From assembly GCF_020731145.1 (NCBI RefSeq), contig NZ_JAJFZN010000006.1, positions 1 to 64,000 on the forward strand: a stretch of 64,000 bases of DNA, read 5' to 3'. Below are positions 8,459-16,964 of the stretch, piece after piece; within the stretch, counting starts at the first letter, position 1, and the number at the start of each line of letters is the position of its first letter. The notes beneath the pieces were generated by a model, which was not told where the DNA came from, made no database searches, and worked only from the letters and a program-made list of their open reading frames with translations. Source of the DNA: Sneathiella sp. HT1-7. GTDB lineage: Bacteria > Pseudomonadota > Alphaproteobacteria > Sneathiellales > Sneathiellaceae. Made by a program: the position numbers and the translations under genes.

Positions 8459-8671
8459 ATGCAAGATAAGAACCTGCTTAAAATCGGGATAGTTGGGACG
8501 ATAATAGCGGCGCTCTGTTGCTTTACGCCGCTGCTCGTCATTCTTGCCAGTGCCGTTGGCCTTTCGGCAATTTTGGGAGTGCTTGACATTGTGTTACTGC
8601 CCGCGCTCGCGATATTTATAGGAATTACGGGTTACGCCCTATGGAAACTCAAGTACAAAACATCGAATTGA
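8459..8671 (+). CDS. merF: MerF-like mercuric ion transporter, short form
   Basis: The 70-aa protein has two membrane helices (about 8-28 and 38-62), with vicinal cysteines C20-C21 in the first inside LCCFTPLLV and the family signature VLLPALAIFIGITGYA in the second. MerF carries Hg(II) across the inner membrane. Known MerF proteins have a second Cys pair near the C-terminus; this one ends at KLKYKTSN without it. The 3' end overlaps the next gene by 31 bp. With the -10 box so close, the message is probably leaderless. Confidence 0.85.
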   Translation: MQDKNLLKIGIVGTIIAALCCFTPLLVILASAVGLSAILGVLDIVLLPALAIFIGITGYALWKLKYKTSN

Positions 8672-8886
8672 CCTCGACCCTTACCTGTCCGGAATGCGGG
8701 CACAGCGAAACGGAAACCATGCCGACGGATGCCTGTCAGTGGTTTTATGAATGCAAGGGCTGCGGCCTTCTTCTGAAGCCCAAGGCAGGGGATTGCTGTG
8801 TCTATTGCTCCTATGGGACGGTTCCTTGTCCACCGATACAACAGGGCGGTAACTGTTGCGGAGCCGATGGGGGTGACGCGGATTAA
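8641..8886 (+). CDS. GDCCVxC-domain Cys-rich protein
   Basis: This 81-aa protein holds 11 cysteines: CPEC near the N-terminus, CKGC at mid-length, the signature GDCCVYCSYG, and a terminal NCCG. Members of this family often follow mer transport genes and some homologues are selenoproteins; here all positions are Cys codons. There is no membrane segment, so it is probably a cytoplasmic metal-binding protein. It starts inside the end of merF, implying coupled translation, and could accept Hg(II) from the short MerF (inference). Confidence 0.75.
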   Translation: METQVQNIELTSTLTCPECGHSETETMPTDACQWFYECKGCGLLLKPKAGDCCVYCSYGTVPCPPIQQGGNCCGADGGDAD

Positions 8887-8943
8887 AGCTGACGTTCAGT
8901 CCGGCCATTAGGCACCGGTTTAATCCCTGCCAAAGCAGTTATT

Positions 8944-8960
8944 GGGAAAATCATTTTCCC
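8944..8960. repeat. 17-bp perfect palindrome
   Basis: GGGAAAAT-C-ATTTTCCC lies between the mer cassette and the 3' end of the integrase gene. It has no T-run on either side, so it is more likely a protein-binding site than a terminator. ACGTTACGATACGTAT-type repeats follow directly. Confidence 0.4.
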
Positions 8961-9017
8961 TATACGTTACGATACGTATCTTTTCGATTCCGCGCCATAC
9001 CAAACAATACGTAAAAA

Positions 9018-10181
9018 TTATGCGATTGCGCCGCCCTTCAGGAGCCTCGCCAGCTCACTCGATACCCGTTCGGCGGCATTCTGCATGGGATCATCGGCGA
9101 GATGGGCATAGCGGGCGGTGGTCTGCACTTGGTTGTGCCCGAGCAGCTTGCCAATCATCGGCAGGCTCTCGCCCGTGCCGACGGCTGTTGACGCAAAGGA
9201 ATGGCGAAGATCATGGAGCCGCACATCTTCCAGCTTGGCGGCTTTACGTATCCGCTGCCATGGCTTCTGCATATCGGTGATATGGGAGCCGGGCAGCTTG
9301 CCGGTGATCACATAGGGGTTATTCTCGATACGCTCGATCCCGGAAAGAACCTCTAAGGCCGCCGGTCCAAGATAAACCCGTTTCGCGCCGGTCTTTGATT
9401 CCGGCAGAAAGGCGGAACTGGCCTTGATGAATTCCCATTTAAGGGTTTGTATCTCGCCAAGGCGGCAACCGGTCAGGATCAACAGGCGAATGCAGTTAAT
9501 CGCCGATTGTGATTCAATGCCTTCTTTTTCCAGATCAATCAGCGTCTGGCCCAGCCGGGAAAGCTCTTCGCCGCTCAAATACCGTTCGCGCTTCTTTTCT
9601 TCATATTTCTTGACATGGCGGCAGGGGTTCGAGTTATCGGGACGCAAGCCCCAGACTTCCGCTTGATTGAACATGACAGAGAGAACGCCCAAGGTCCGGT
9701 TCGCCTGATAGGGCGTGTCCCGGTGCTTGTGATGCAGATCGGCGATATCGCTTCGCTGCACGTCCTCCACCTGCACCACGCCAAAGGCGGGCTTGATAAA
9801 GAGGTCCATGCAGCGCCGGTATTCCTTCGCCGTGCTTTCCCGGCAGTGAGACGGCACATAATCCGACATAAACCGCTCGCAAAGTTCTGACACCAGAGCC
9901 GCCCCGCGCTTGCGCTTGGCCTCCTCGGCAGGGTTTGACCCATGGGCAACGCCCCCAAGCAGCTCACGGGCCTTGTCCTTGGCTTTCTCGGCGGTTACCG
10001 TGCCAAACCGGCCCAGCCCTTTCCGCCGGGTGCGTCCGCCGCCGTCGCGATACTGAATGAGGAAAGTCTTTCGCCCGGACGGCAATACCCGCAGCCCATA
10101 TCCGGGCAGGGTTTCATCCCAGACAAAATAGTCTTTCTCTTTCACCAAAAGGCCGTCAATGGTACGCTTGTTCAGTCTCAT
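9018..10181 (-). CDS. int: Tyrosine integrase of the element
   Basis: A P4-type integrase with an N-terminal DUF4102-like arm-binding domain (DETLPGYGLRVLPSGRKTF), a core-binding SAM-like domain and the catalytic domain. Counting from the upstream Met at 10211, the catalytic residues are R250, H333/R336 (HDLRH), H359 (LLGHN) and Y368. I prefer the start at MRLNKRTIDG (10181), which has GGAAG 6 nt upstream and matches the usual N-terminus. It lies about 170 bp from attR and must recombine the tRNA-fMet site. All catalytic residues are intact, so the element may still be mobile. Confidence 0.95.
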   Translation of the reverse strand: MRLNKRTIDGLLVKEKDYFVWDETLPGYGLRVLPSGRKTFLIQYRDGGGRTRRKGLGRFGTVTAEKAKDKARELLGGVAHGSNPAEEAKRKRGAALVSELCERFMSDYVPSHCRESTAKEYRRCMDLFIKPAFGVVQVEDVQRSDIADLHHKHRDTPYQANRTLGVLSVMFNQAEVWGLRPDNSNPCRHVKKYEEKKRERYLSGEELSRLGQTLIDLEKEGIESQSAINCIRLLILTGCRLGEIQTLKWEFIKASSAFLPESKTGAKRVYLGPAALEVLSGIERIENNPYVITGKLPGSHITDMQKPWQRIRKAAKLEDVRLHDLRHSFASTAVGTGESLPMIGKLLGHNQVQTTARYAHLADDPMQNAAERVSSELARLLKGGAIA

Positions 10182-10295
10182 ATTCGCTTCCATCTCCCAA
10201 TCTGGAAGCATAATGGAAGCAAGTGACAGCGATAATCAAGATATTTATGAGAAGGCAAGAGTAACAGTTACGTAGAATATCATAATTTTAACAAC

Positions 10296-10322
10296 GCTAT
10301 ATGTCTAACCATGCGGCTATAT
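10296..10322. repeat. GCTATAT direct repeats near attR
   Basis: GCTATAT occurs at 10296-10302 and 10316-10322, spaced 20 bp, and again at 130-136 just inside attL. In a circularised element all three lie within about 60 bp of the attachment core, the place for integrase or excisionase arm sites. The motif is short, so this is tentative. Confidence 0.3.
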
Positions 10323-10351
10323 GGTAATCTATGATAACCCACATAAACTAA

Positions 10352-10399
10352 CTCATAACCTGAAGGTCGTAGGTTCAAATCCTACCCCCGCAACCAAAT
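10352..10399 (+). repeat. attR, 48-bp direct repeat
   Basis: This is an exact copy of the tRNA 3' half at 74-121, without the 5' half of the gene. The bases before 10352 belong to the element; those after 10399 are the original chromosome, starting with the displaced tRNA terminator. Confidence 0.93.
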
Positions 10400-10400
10400 T

Positions 10401-10429
10401 AAAAAGGGTCCCTTCAGGGACCCTTTTTT
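10401..10429 (+). terminator. Original tRNA-fMet terminator
   Basis: AAAAAGGGTCCC-TTCA-GGGACCCTTTTTT is a 12-bp perfect stem with a 4-nt loop and a T6 tail, starting two bases after attR. Before integration it would have directly followed the tRNA-fMet gene. Confidence 0.9.
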
Positions 10430-10593
10430 GTTCGGTGGCAAGGGCCAGGATGAAAAGCTTAGGGCGGCTTGAATTTACATACTGACTTCAAGATAGTATT
10501 CAATGGGGCTAAAAGTGCCAGTATGATAGTGCGTTGGTCAATATTCCAGCGCCCGTTCCTCTAGCACCCTGTTACTGCCCAAGGAGAATAATA

Positions 10594-10986
10594 ATGAAAA
10601 CACGTCGTGAGATCGGGCTGAAAGTGCTTGGGGAATTGACGGACTCTGATGGGACCGGGATTTTGAGACGGCTAAAGGAATTTCCGGTTCTAGCTGAGGG
10701 GGTTGTTGATTTTGCCTATGGTGAGGTCCTCTCGAGAGATGTCCTTGATCCTAAAATACGTCAATTGGCCACTGTGTCGTCCTTAGCGTCGCAAGGCATG
10801 CTCGCTCCCCAATTAAAGATTCATTTTGCTGGTGCGCTCAATATCGGTGTGAAGCCTGAAGAACTGGTGGAGATCGTCTATATTACAGCCATTTATGCAG
10901 GCATGCCGAAAGCCCTGAATGCGGCCGCGATCCTGCAGGAAGTGTTCAGAGAAAAGGGAATAAACATCAAGGTGATGGAAGAGTAA
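10594..10986 (+). CDS. Carboxymuconolactone decarboxylase-family protein
   Basis: A 130-aa all-helical protein of the CMD/AhpD superfamily, with the typical order LDPKIRQLATVSSLASQG then LKIHFAGALNIGVKPEELVEIV and a closing helix. It lacks the AhpD CxxC pair, so it is closer to 4-carboxymuconolactone decarboxylase or the uncharacterised CMD proteins than to a peroxidase. The start is set by AAGGAG 7 nt upstream of the ATG; an upstream in-frame ATG at 10534 lacks such a site. No catabolic neighbours are present, so the substrate is unknown. Confidence 0.85.
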   Translation: MKTRREIGLKVLGELTDSDGTGILRRLKEFPVLAEGVVDFAYGEVLSRDVLDPKIRQLATVSSLASQGMLAPQLKIHFAGALNIGVKPEELVEIVYITAIYAGMPKALNAAAILQEVFREKGINIKVMEE

Positions 10987-11017
10987 GCAGGAAAACGACT
11001 GTGGAAGAAGGGCAACG

Positions 11018-11752
11018 TTACTCAATTTTCGGTCGGCCATCGTTTGAGGTATCGGCAATTTCAAGAATAAGCTTCTTTCGAACGGCATTGGCGAATGTAT
11101 CAGTATTATCCGCGGTGATAACAAAGGCCCCATTGCCACCGATGATTTGTTCTTTGAATGCGAGTTCAAGGTCATAGTTGTTGGGTCGACCGGAACAATA
11201 GCGGCAAAGAATCGCAAGACCATTGATTGTGATACCAGCAGCAATAACTTCCTGCCGTGCCAGTTCAATTGGTAGCCCATCCCAATTATTGGCGCTATCT
11301 GCGGAAATATCGATAACGCGCCGAAAACCCCAGAAACTATTATTCTCTATAAGGTTTTTTCCGAACAGTAGCGCCGTCCCAATAGCGTTAAAGCCTTGAG
11401 CCTTTCTGGGCTGTCGTAGTAATTCCTTCGCAAATTGTTGGGCGCTTTCCAAGCTGTGGATAATTTGCCATCCCACCACTATATCCTGCGAGTTAGAATC
11501 TCCCCATTCTACGTAAGTGACAGCAATTCTTTCATAAATTGTTGTTTGAATAGCGGAAATTACACTTGGATCGGTAATGGCCTTGGCATAGCCTTCCCGC
11601 TGAAACAAGATTTCAGCATCGTCAATGGAGCCGGTTGCGTCAGCCAGCAGTACGAGTTCAAGTCCAACTTTCGTTTCTTCCTGTGCCACACTTGACAAGC
11701 TCCAGAAGGTCATCAGTAGGAACAGGCTTGCACCTAGTTTATGGTGGAACAT
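11018..11752 (-). CDS. DUF1194 (von Willebrand A-like) exported protein
   Basis: The start at MFHHKLGASLFLLM gives a signal peptide ending near SVAQEE, with GGGAG 6 nt before the ATG; a longer frame to 11806 is less likely. The mature part begins LELVLLADATGSIDD, a MIDAS-like DxTxS motif of a VWA fold, and contains SADSANNWDG and CRYCSGRP, typical of DUF1194 in alphaproteobacteria. Probably periplasmic; function unknown. It is convergent with the preceding CMD gene. Confidence 0.85.
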   Translation of the reverse strand: MFHHKLGASLFLLMTFWSLSSVAQEETKVGLELVLLADATGSIDDAEILFQREGYAKAITDPSVISAIQTTIYERIAVTYVEWGDSNSQDIVVGWQIIHSLESAQQFAKELLRQPRKAQGFNAIGTALLFGKNLIENNSFWGFRRVIDISADSANNWDGLPIELARQEVIAAGITINGLAILCRYCSGRPNNYDLELAFKEQIIGGNGAFVITADNTDTFANAVRKKLILEIADTSNDGRPKIE

Positions 11753-11909
11753 TTCTCGCTCCCACGCCGATAATATAAGAAAAGTATAATTTGGTAATTT
11801 TGGCAAAGGGTCAAGTAGTCAAAGTCAGCACATTTTATTGGTGCCTACGCTTTGCCATTGCAAGCGGTCTATAGAAAACGATCTGGAAATAAAAATAATT
11901 TGCAGAACC

Positions 11910-11938
11910 TTGACATTGTTTAGAATAATTCTAACTTA
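11910..11938 (+). promoter_or_regulatory. katA promoter with Irr/PerR-type box
   Basis: A -35 TTGACA (11910-11915) is followed by TTTAGAATAATTCTAAC (11919-11935), holding the perfect 7-1-7 palindrome TTAGAAT-A-ATTCTAA, and an AACTTA-like -10 at 11933-11938. The palindrome fits the Irr (ICE) motif of alphaproteobacteria and also resembles PerR boxes. It fills the spacer and the edge of the -10, so a bound Fur-family repressor would block polymerase. Confidence 0.7.
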
Positions 11939-11989
11939 CTTTGTACCTTGTAAACTTCACGCAAAAGAATTCTTTGGAGAGAGAAACCC

Positions 11990-13459
11990 ATGTCAAAGCG
12001 CAAAACTATGACGACAACGGCCGGAGCGCCGATCAGTGACAATCAAAACTCCCTTACAGCAGGGCCGCGTGGACCTCTCCTGATGCAGGACTATCAACTG
12101 CTTGAAAAACTCGCCCATCAGAACCGGGAACGTATCGCCGAACGTGTAGTGCATGCTAAGGGCTGGGGGGCACATGGTACATTCACGGTCACCCACGATA
12201 TCAGCAAATATACGCGTGCAAATATTTTTTCCGAAGTGGGTAAGAAGACGCCAATGATTGCCAGATTCTCAACCGTTGCCGGTGAGAAGGGTGCCGCAGA
12301 TGCCGAACGGGATGTGCGCGGCTTCGCCCTCAAATTTTACACGGAAGAAGGTAACTGGGATCTGGTTGGCAATAATACGCCAGTCTTCTTCGTGCGGGAT
12401 GCACTGAAATTCCCGGATTTTATTCATACACAAAAACGCCATCCGCGTACTAACCTGCGATCCCCAACTGCAATGTGGGACTTCTGGTCCCTGTCGCCTG
12501 AAAGCCTGCATCAGGTAACCATCCTGATGTCAGATCGCGGTCTGCCCGTGGCACCGATGTATATGAATGGGTATGGATCACATACATATAGCTTCTGGAA
12601 TGAAGATGGAGAGCGTTTCTGGATCAAGTTCCATTTCAAGACGAAACAAGGGCATAAACATTATACTAATGAAGAGGCCACAAAAATTGTTGGCGAATCC
12701 CGTGAATCCTATCAAGAAGAGCTGTTCGGCACTATCGAGCGTGGTGAGTTTCCGAAATGGTCGGTAAATGTTCAGGTGATGCCTGAAATGGATGCTGAGA
12801 ATACTCCCTACAACCCCTTCGATCTGACCAAGGTCTGGCCACATGGTGACTATCCTTTGATTGAGGTTGGTGAAATGGAACTTAATCGTAATGCGGATAA
12901 CTATTTCGCGGAAATAGAGCAGGCCGCTTTCAGTCCGTCCAATGTTGTGCCGGGAATAGGTTTCAGCCCTGACAAAATGCTGCAGGCCCGTATTTTCTCT
13001 TATGCGGATGCGCATCGTCATCGTCTGGGTACACATTATGAAGCATTGCCGATCAATGCGCCGAAATCCGAAGTGCATCATTATCACAAGGACGGTGCGA
13101 TGCGGTTTTTCCGGAATGATACTGGTAATCCCGATGCCTATTATGAACCAAACTCAATGAATGGGCCGGTAGAAGATGAGAGCTATCGCGAACCACCATA
13201 TCGAATTTCAGGTGATGCGGATCGGTATAATCACAGGGAAGGTAATGATGATTATGCCCAACCGCGGGCGCTCTTTAACCTGTTTGATGCGGGGGAGAAA
13301 GATCGGCTCTTCTCCAATATTGCCGCCGCAATGCAAGGGGTGCCAGAGGAAATAGTTCAGCGACAGCTCGGCCATTTTTATAAAGCTGATCCTGCCTATG
13401 CGGAAGGCGTCGCCGCTAAGCTTGGAACGACTATCTCAGAGAGTATTAAAGCCGTCTAA
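11990..13459 (+). CDS. katA: Monofunctional haem catalase
   Basis: At 489 aa this is a small-subunit (clade 3) catalase, which breaks down H2O2 in the cytoplasm. His55 in [13 protein letters not shown] is the distal catalytic residue, the GNNTPVFF segment carries the catalytic Asn, and Tyr338 in [14 protein letters not shown] is the proximal haem ligand. GGAGAG lies upstream of the ATG. It is a single gene, ended by a terminator 15 bp after the stop, with a Fur-family box over its promoter linking expression to iron/haem or peroxide. Confidence 0.97.
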   Translation: MSKRKTMTTTAGAPISDNQNSLTAGPRGPLLMQDYQLLEKLAHQNRERIAERVVHAKGWGAHGTFTVTHDISKYTRANIFSEVGKKTPMIARFSTVAGEKGAADAERDVRGFALKFYTEEGNWDLVGNNTPVFFVRDALKFPDFIHTQKRHPRTNLRSPTAMWDFWSLSPESLHQVTILMSDRGLPVAPMYMNGYGSHTYSFWNEDGERFWIKFHFKTKQGHKHYTNEEATKIVGESRESYQEELFGTIERGEFPKWSVNVQVMPEMDAENTPYNPFDLTKVWPHGDYPLIEVGEMELNRNADNYFAEIEQAAFSPSNVVPGIGFSPDKMLQARIFSYADAHRHRLGTHYEALPINAPKSEVHHYHKDGAMRFFRNDTGNPDAYYEPNSMNGPVEDESYREPPYRISGDADRYNHREGNDDYAQPRALFNLFDAGEKDRLFSNIAAAMQGVPEEIVQRQLGHFYKADPAYAEGVAAKLGTTISESIKAV

Positions 13460-13474
13460 TTGAATCCCAAGCGG

Positions 13475-13509
13475 AAAGCCCCTTGAATGTTTCTTTCAGG
13501 GGGCTTTTC
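13475..13509 (+). terminator. katA terminator
   Basis: AAAGCCCC and GGGGCTTT pair across an inner TTGAA/TTTCA stem, followed by TTC. The nearly symmetric A/T ends may also serve the convergent monooxygenase gene. Confidence 0.85.
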
Positions 13510-13536
13510 TTATGTCTGAATACCGAACACATAAAC

Positions 13537-14679
13537 TCAGGATAGAAACAGTCGATCCGTCGCGATCTTTTTCCAGGCATTGACATCCGGTGGCCCCGCG
13601 GCCCTGATCTTCAGATCGCGCAGACCCCTGCCAAGCCAACTTTGCATATTTTGCAAATGACTGAGCGGGGCGTCGGCAAAATGGATGGTTCGCTCGACTT
13701 TTCGCTCTCTTTTTTCCTGATAGGTTATCAGCGCTTGATCGACATTTTGCATCGCCAGTGCATCAGCGAGGCAGCGACTGTCGGCAAGCGCCATCGCGAC
13801 GCCTTGCTGTATCAAAGGGGAGCATCCGTTGGCGGCGTCACCGACAAAAACAACACGTCGGTCAAAGAAACAGGGTTTAACAACAGATTTTAGCCGGTTC
13901 GTCAGAATTTCGATGTCATCAATCTGTGACAAAATATATGGGACAGGGCCGCCGTAACCTGAGAAAATCTTTTTAATATTTTCATGTGCATTTTCGCCCA
14001 GAACGATGTCATTCAGATCCTCATATACATGACCATAGCAATAAAGCATGTCGTCACTGATGGGGTAGACCGTGAAGAGGTCCGTCTGTCCGACCATATG
14101 TAGCGGTTGCAAGCTATGTTCGGGGAAGGGGCTGACAAATCGCCATCCGATGACGTTGTGATCAAGGAGCATTTCCTGTCCCTCGAAATTTTTCTGCCGC
14201 ACAAGAGAGCTAATTCCATCCGCCGCGATCAGTAGGTCGTAAGAACCATTAAGAAGTTCGTTGGTGCAGGTGATGTTGACCGCATCGTCACCATGCTCAA
14301 CGGTCAGTATTTCCGTGTTGTAGCGGACTTTTCTTTCAAGCCCCTCCAGCATGGCAGTATCAAGATCTTCTCGATTGAGCGCTATGAACTGGTCATTCTC
14401 GAATGGTGGCTCCGTCAAGCTTGCTGTCTTGATAACTTTGCCGGTTACTTTGCTGTAAGTTATTGTCGAGGCTTCGAAGTATCTGCCTTCCAGACGTTCC
14501 AATACATCAAGGGCTTTAAGCTCTCTGACGGCATTAAAAGGAAGAACCAAGCCAGTATGTGTGATTGCTTCCGATGACCGTTTTTCAACAATCTCGAAGT
14601 CAATCCCAAACCTTGTAAGCCATTGAGCAACGGACAAGCCTGCAATCCCGGCACCTACGATCAGAATTTTCGATGTCAA
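13537..14679 (-). CDS. FAD-dependent aromatic-type monooxygenase
   Basis: A 380-aa class A flavoprotein monooxygenase (PHBH/UbiH/salicylate-hydroxylase family). The N-terminal Rossmann GAGIAG (8-13) binds FAD, ADGISSLVR is the DG motif, and VVFVGDAANGCSPLIQQG is the GD motif that contacts FAD and NAD(P)H. It would hydroxylate an aromatic or enol substrate with O2 and NAD(P)H. It stands alone, convergent with katA, and its substrate cannot be told. Confidence 0.88.
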   Translation of the reverse strand: MTSKILIVGAGIAGLSVAQWLTRFGIDFEIVEKRSSEAITHTGLVLPFNAVRELKALDVLERLEGRYFEASTITYSKVTGKVIKTASLTEPPFENDQFIALNREDLDTAMLEGLERKVRYNTEILTVEHGDDAVNITCTNELLNGSYDLLIAADGISSLVRQKNFEGQEMLLDHNVIGWRFVSPFPEHSLQPLHMVGQTDLFTVYPISDDMLYCYGHVYEDLNDIVLGENAHENIKKIFSGYGGPVPYILSQIDDIEILTNRLKSVVKPCFFDRRVVFVGDAANGCSPLIQQGVAMALADSRCLADALAMQNVDQALITYQEKRERKVERTIHFADAPLSHLQNMQSWLGRGLRDLKIRAAGPPDVNAWKKIATDRLFLS

Positions 14680-14922
14680 ACCGGTATGTTCCTTATAGTC
14701 GTCACGCCATTATACAATACAGCCGGATCATATAATTATTCTCGGCTAAATCAAAGACGGTTGTTAGGGCAGTCTGTCAGAACTCCTATTCCGCTAGTTG
14801 GTTAACGGATGGTCAACACTTTCGGGTTAATACTAAATAAATCCGAATTGTTCCAACCGGGAAAATTATTTGGCTAAATTTCGCAATAGCTTGCGTACCA
14901 AACAGCGCAGGGGGTATGGCTC

Positions 14923-16845
14923 ATGTTAAGTGAATTAGCCATTCTCATCTGCTTGACTGTTATGCTCGCCGTGTTTTGGCGGCGAAAAAATCGGCTCACT
15001 CACGTCAAATTAGGACGAGATCTGATAAGCTACGGCTTGCTGATAGTGGTCTTCTCGTCTCTCATTGATGTATTGTTTGTTGGTGATGGCTCCGCGTACG
15101 ACATTGGCTTTAGTAATGAAAGCTCGTTGGAAATCTGGCGAGTTGTTGCTTATCTGCCGGGTCTCGTGCTTGTTGCCGTGGGCATGATGCGCATGTTTCC
15201 AGCTATCGAGCGTCTAAACGAGGAAATTAAGGCCAGAATAGTTTCTGAAGAAAAACAGCGGGAACAAAATAAACGTCTGCAGCAGACCATCATCCGGGCT
15301 GAGATGGCGGAAAATACACTTCTTGACGCCATTGAATCGATGCCTGAAGCCGTGGCAATCTTTGATACGAATGACAGACTATATGTATGCAACAATCCCT
15401 ACCGGGAACGATATAAAGACATACTGGACGAGGTTAAGCCCGGCATACATTTTAATGACCTTGTCCAAAAGATGGTCGCACTTGGCCGCGTGGCGGAGGC
15501 CGTCGGACGAGAAGAGGAATATATCGCTGCACGGATCAAGGAACATCAGAATCCTGGCGATCCGGTAGAGCAGGAGTTCCACGATGGGCGGGTTTACCGG
15601 TTGTCCGAGACTAAGACAAAAGCCGGAGGCACCGTTTCCATTCGAACGGATATTTCGGATATCCGCATCCGTGAGCAGGCCCTAAAAGAAAACCGCGCAA
15701 AACTTGAGGAAGCCCAGTCCATTGCACAAATCGGAAGCTGGAATCATGATGCTGTCGCCAAAAAGCATGAATGGTCTGATGAAGTTTTCCGCATTCTCGG
15801 GTATGAAGTCGGCGAAGTTGAACAATGCTATGCCAATTTCATACCGCGAGTTCATAAAAACGATGTTGAGCGGCTTCGTTCAACTTTTGAAAGCAGCATT
15901 AAAAATTGTCATCCATTCGAAACGGAATTCCGAGTGGTGCATGATGACGGCAAGATAGTTTATCTCCGGCTACTAGGGCGTTTGACTGCTGATGAGAACG
16001 GCACCCTCACCGGTGCCACTGGAACGGTGCAAGATATTACTGCGCAGCATCAATTCGAGCGCGAATTGATACAGGCGAAACTGGAAGCAGAAGAGGGAAC
16101 GCGTTCGAAATCCCTGTTTCTTGCGAATATGAGCCATGAACTCAGAACACCGCTAAACGCCGTAATCGGCTTTTCCGAAGTCCTGGCAAAGGAAATTTTT
16201 GGACCTTTGGCAAATGACCGCTATCGTGAATACGCAGATAATATCCAATCCTCCGGCAGGCATCTGCTGTCGCTAATCGATGATATTCTTGAATACTCGC
16301 GATTGGAATCTGATTCAATCGAGCTTCAGGAAACAGAATTCAATCTCCTGAAGGTCATAGAATCAACAAAAACAATGCTGGCAGCCAAGGCAGCGGAAAA
16401 ATCGATTGGCTTCTCTATTTCAGGAAGCCTTGATATTGCAATACGTGCTGATGAAAGAAAATTTAAGCAAGTACTTATTAATCTTGTTAATAATGCCATA
16501 AAATTCACGCCAGAAAATGGACATATTGAGTTGGACTTGTCCGCGGATTCGGATGACTTCATATCTTTATATGTCATTGATAACGGCTATGGCATCAGCA
16601 AAGAGGAAATCAAAAATGTGATGCGCCCGTTTGGTCGCACGCATCATTCTATTTCTAAATCGATTGAAGGAACCGGCCTTGGTTTACCGCTTGCAAAATC
16701 CATCATTGAATTGCATGGCGGCATATTGAAAATTAGCAGTAATGGTAATACTCAGGGCACCACAATCGAGATACGTCTTCCGAAATCTCGGATCGGTGGC
16801 CTGCAGCAGGATGCTCCTCCCCTGAACCTGATTGCCCGGCCTTGA
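14923..16845 (+). CDS. Membrane PAS-PAS sensor histidine kinase
   Basis: The 640-aa protein has three N-terminal membrane helices (about 2-19, 33-52, 70-88), a coiled coil (95-135), a PAS domain (about 132-245), a second PAS_3-type domain (about 265-385), a HisKA box with phospho-acceptor His405 in MSHELRTPLNAVIGF, and an HATPase domain (NLVNNAIKFTPENG; DNGYGISKEE; GTGLGLPLAKSI). No response regulator is adjacent, so it is an orphan kinase. CAGGGGG precedes the ATG. The ligand is unknown. Confidence 0.95.
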   Translation: MLSELAILICLTVMLAVFWRRKNRLTHVKLGRDLISYGLLIVVFSSLIDVLFVGDGSAYDIGFSNESSLEIWRVVAYLPGLVLVAVGMMRMFPAIERLNEEIKARIVSEEKQREQNKRLQQTIIRAEMAENTLLDAIESMPEAVAIFDTNDRLYVCNNPYRERYKDILDEVKPGIHFNDLVQKMVALGRVAEAVGREEEYIAARIKEHQNPGDPVEQEFHDGRVYRLSETKTKAGGTVSIRTDISDIRIREQALKENRAKLEEAQSIAQIGSWNHDAVAKKHEWSDEVFRILGYEVGEVEQCYANFIPRVHKNDVERLRSTFESSIKNCHPFETEFRVVHDDGKIVYLRLLGRLTADENGTLTGATGTVQDITAQHQFERELIQAKLEAEEGTRSKSLFLANMSHELRTPLNAVIGFSEVLAKEIFGPLANDRYREYADNIQSSGRHLLSLIDDILEYSRLESDSIELQETEFNLLKVIESTKTMLAAKAAEKSIGFSISGSLDIAIRADERKFKQVLINLVNNAIKFTPENGHIELDLSADSDDFISLYVIDNGYGISKEEIKNVMRPFGRTHHSISKSIEGTGLGLPLAKSIIELHGGILKISSNGNTQGTTIEIRLPKSRIGGLQQDAPPLNLIARP

Positions 16846-16964
16846 ACGGGGCCCAAATCCTTCGCTTGCATGTGAATCTTTATGTAGCGTAGTCGTATTT
16901 TATCTGCTAATGAGCTTCACCGAAAAAATTGGATTTCAACAACTAAACAGGTGGAACATTAGAA

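Noticed and set aside
8004-8886. Complete mercury-resistance operon
   Set aside because: No merA, merP, merT or merB is found in the element; only sensor, MerF and the Cys-rich protein are present.
14802-14816. CtrA-type site before the histidine kinase gene
   Set aside because: TTAA-N7-TCAA differs from the TTAA-N7-TTAA consensus by one base, and such short motifs are common in AT-rich spacers.
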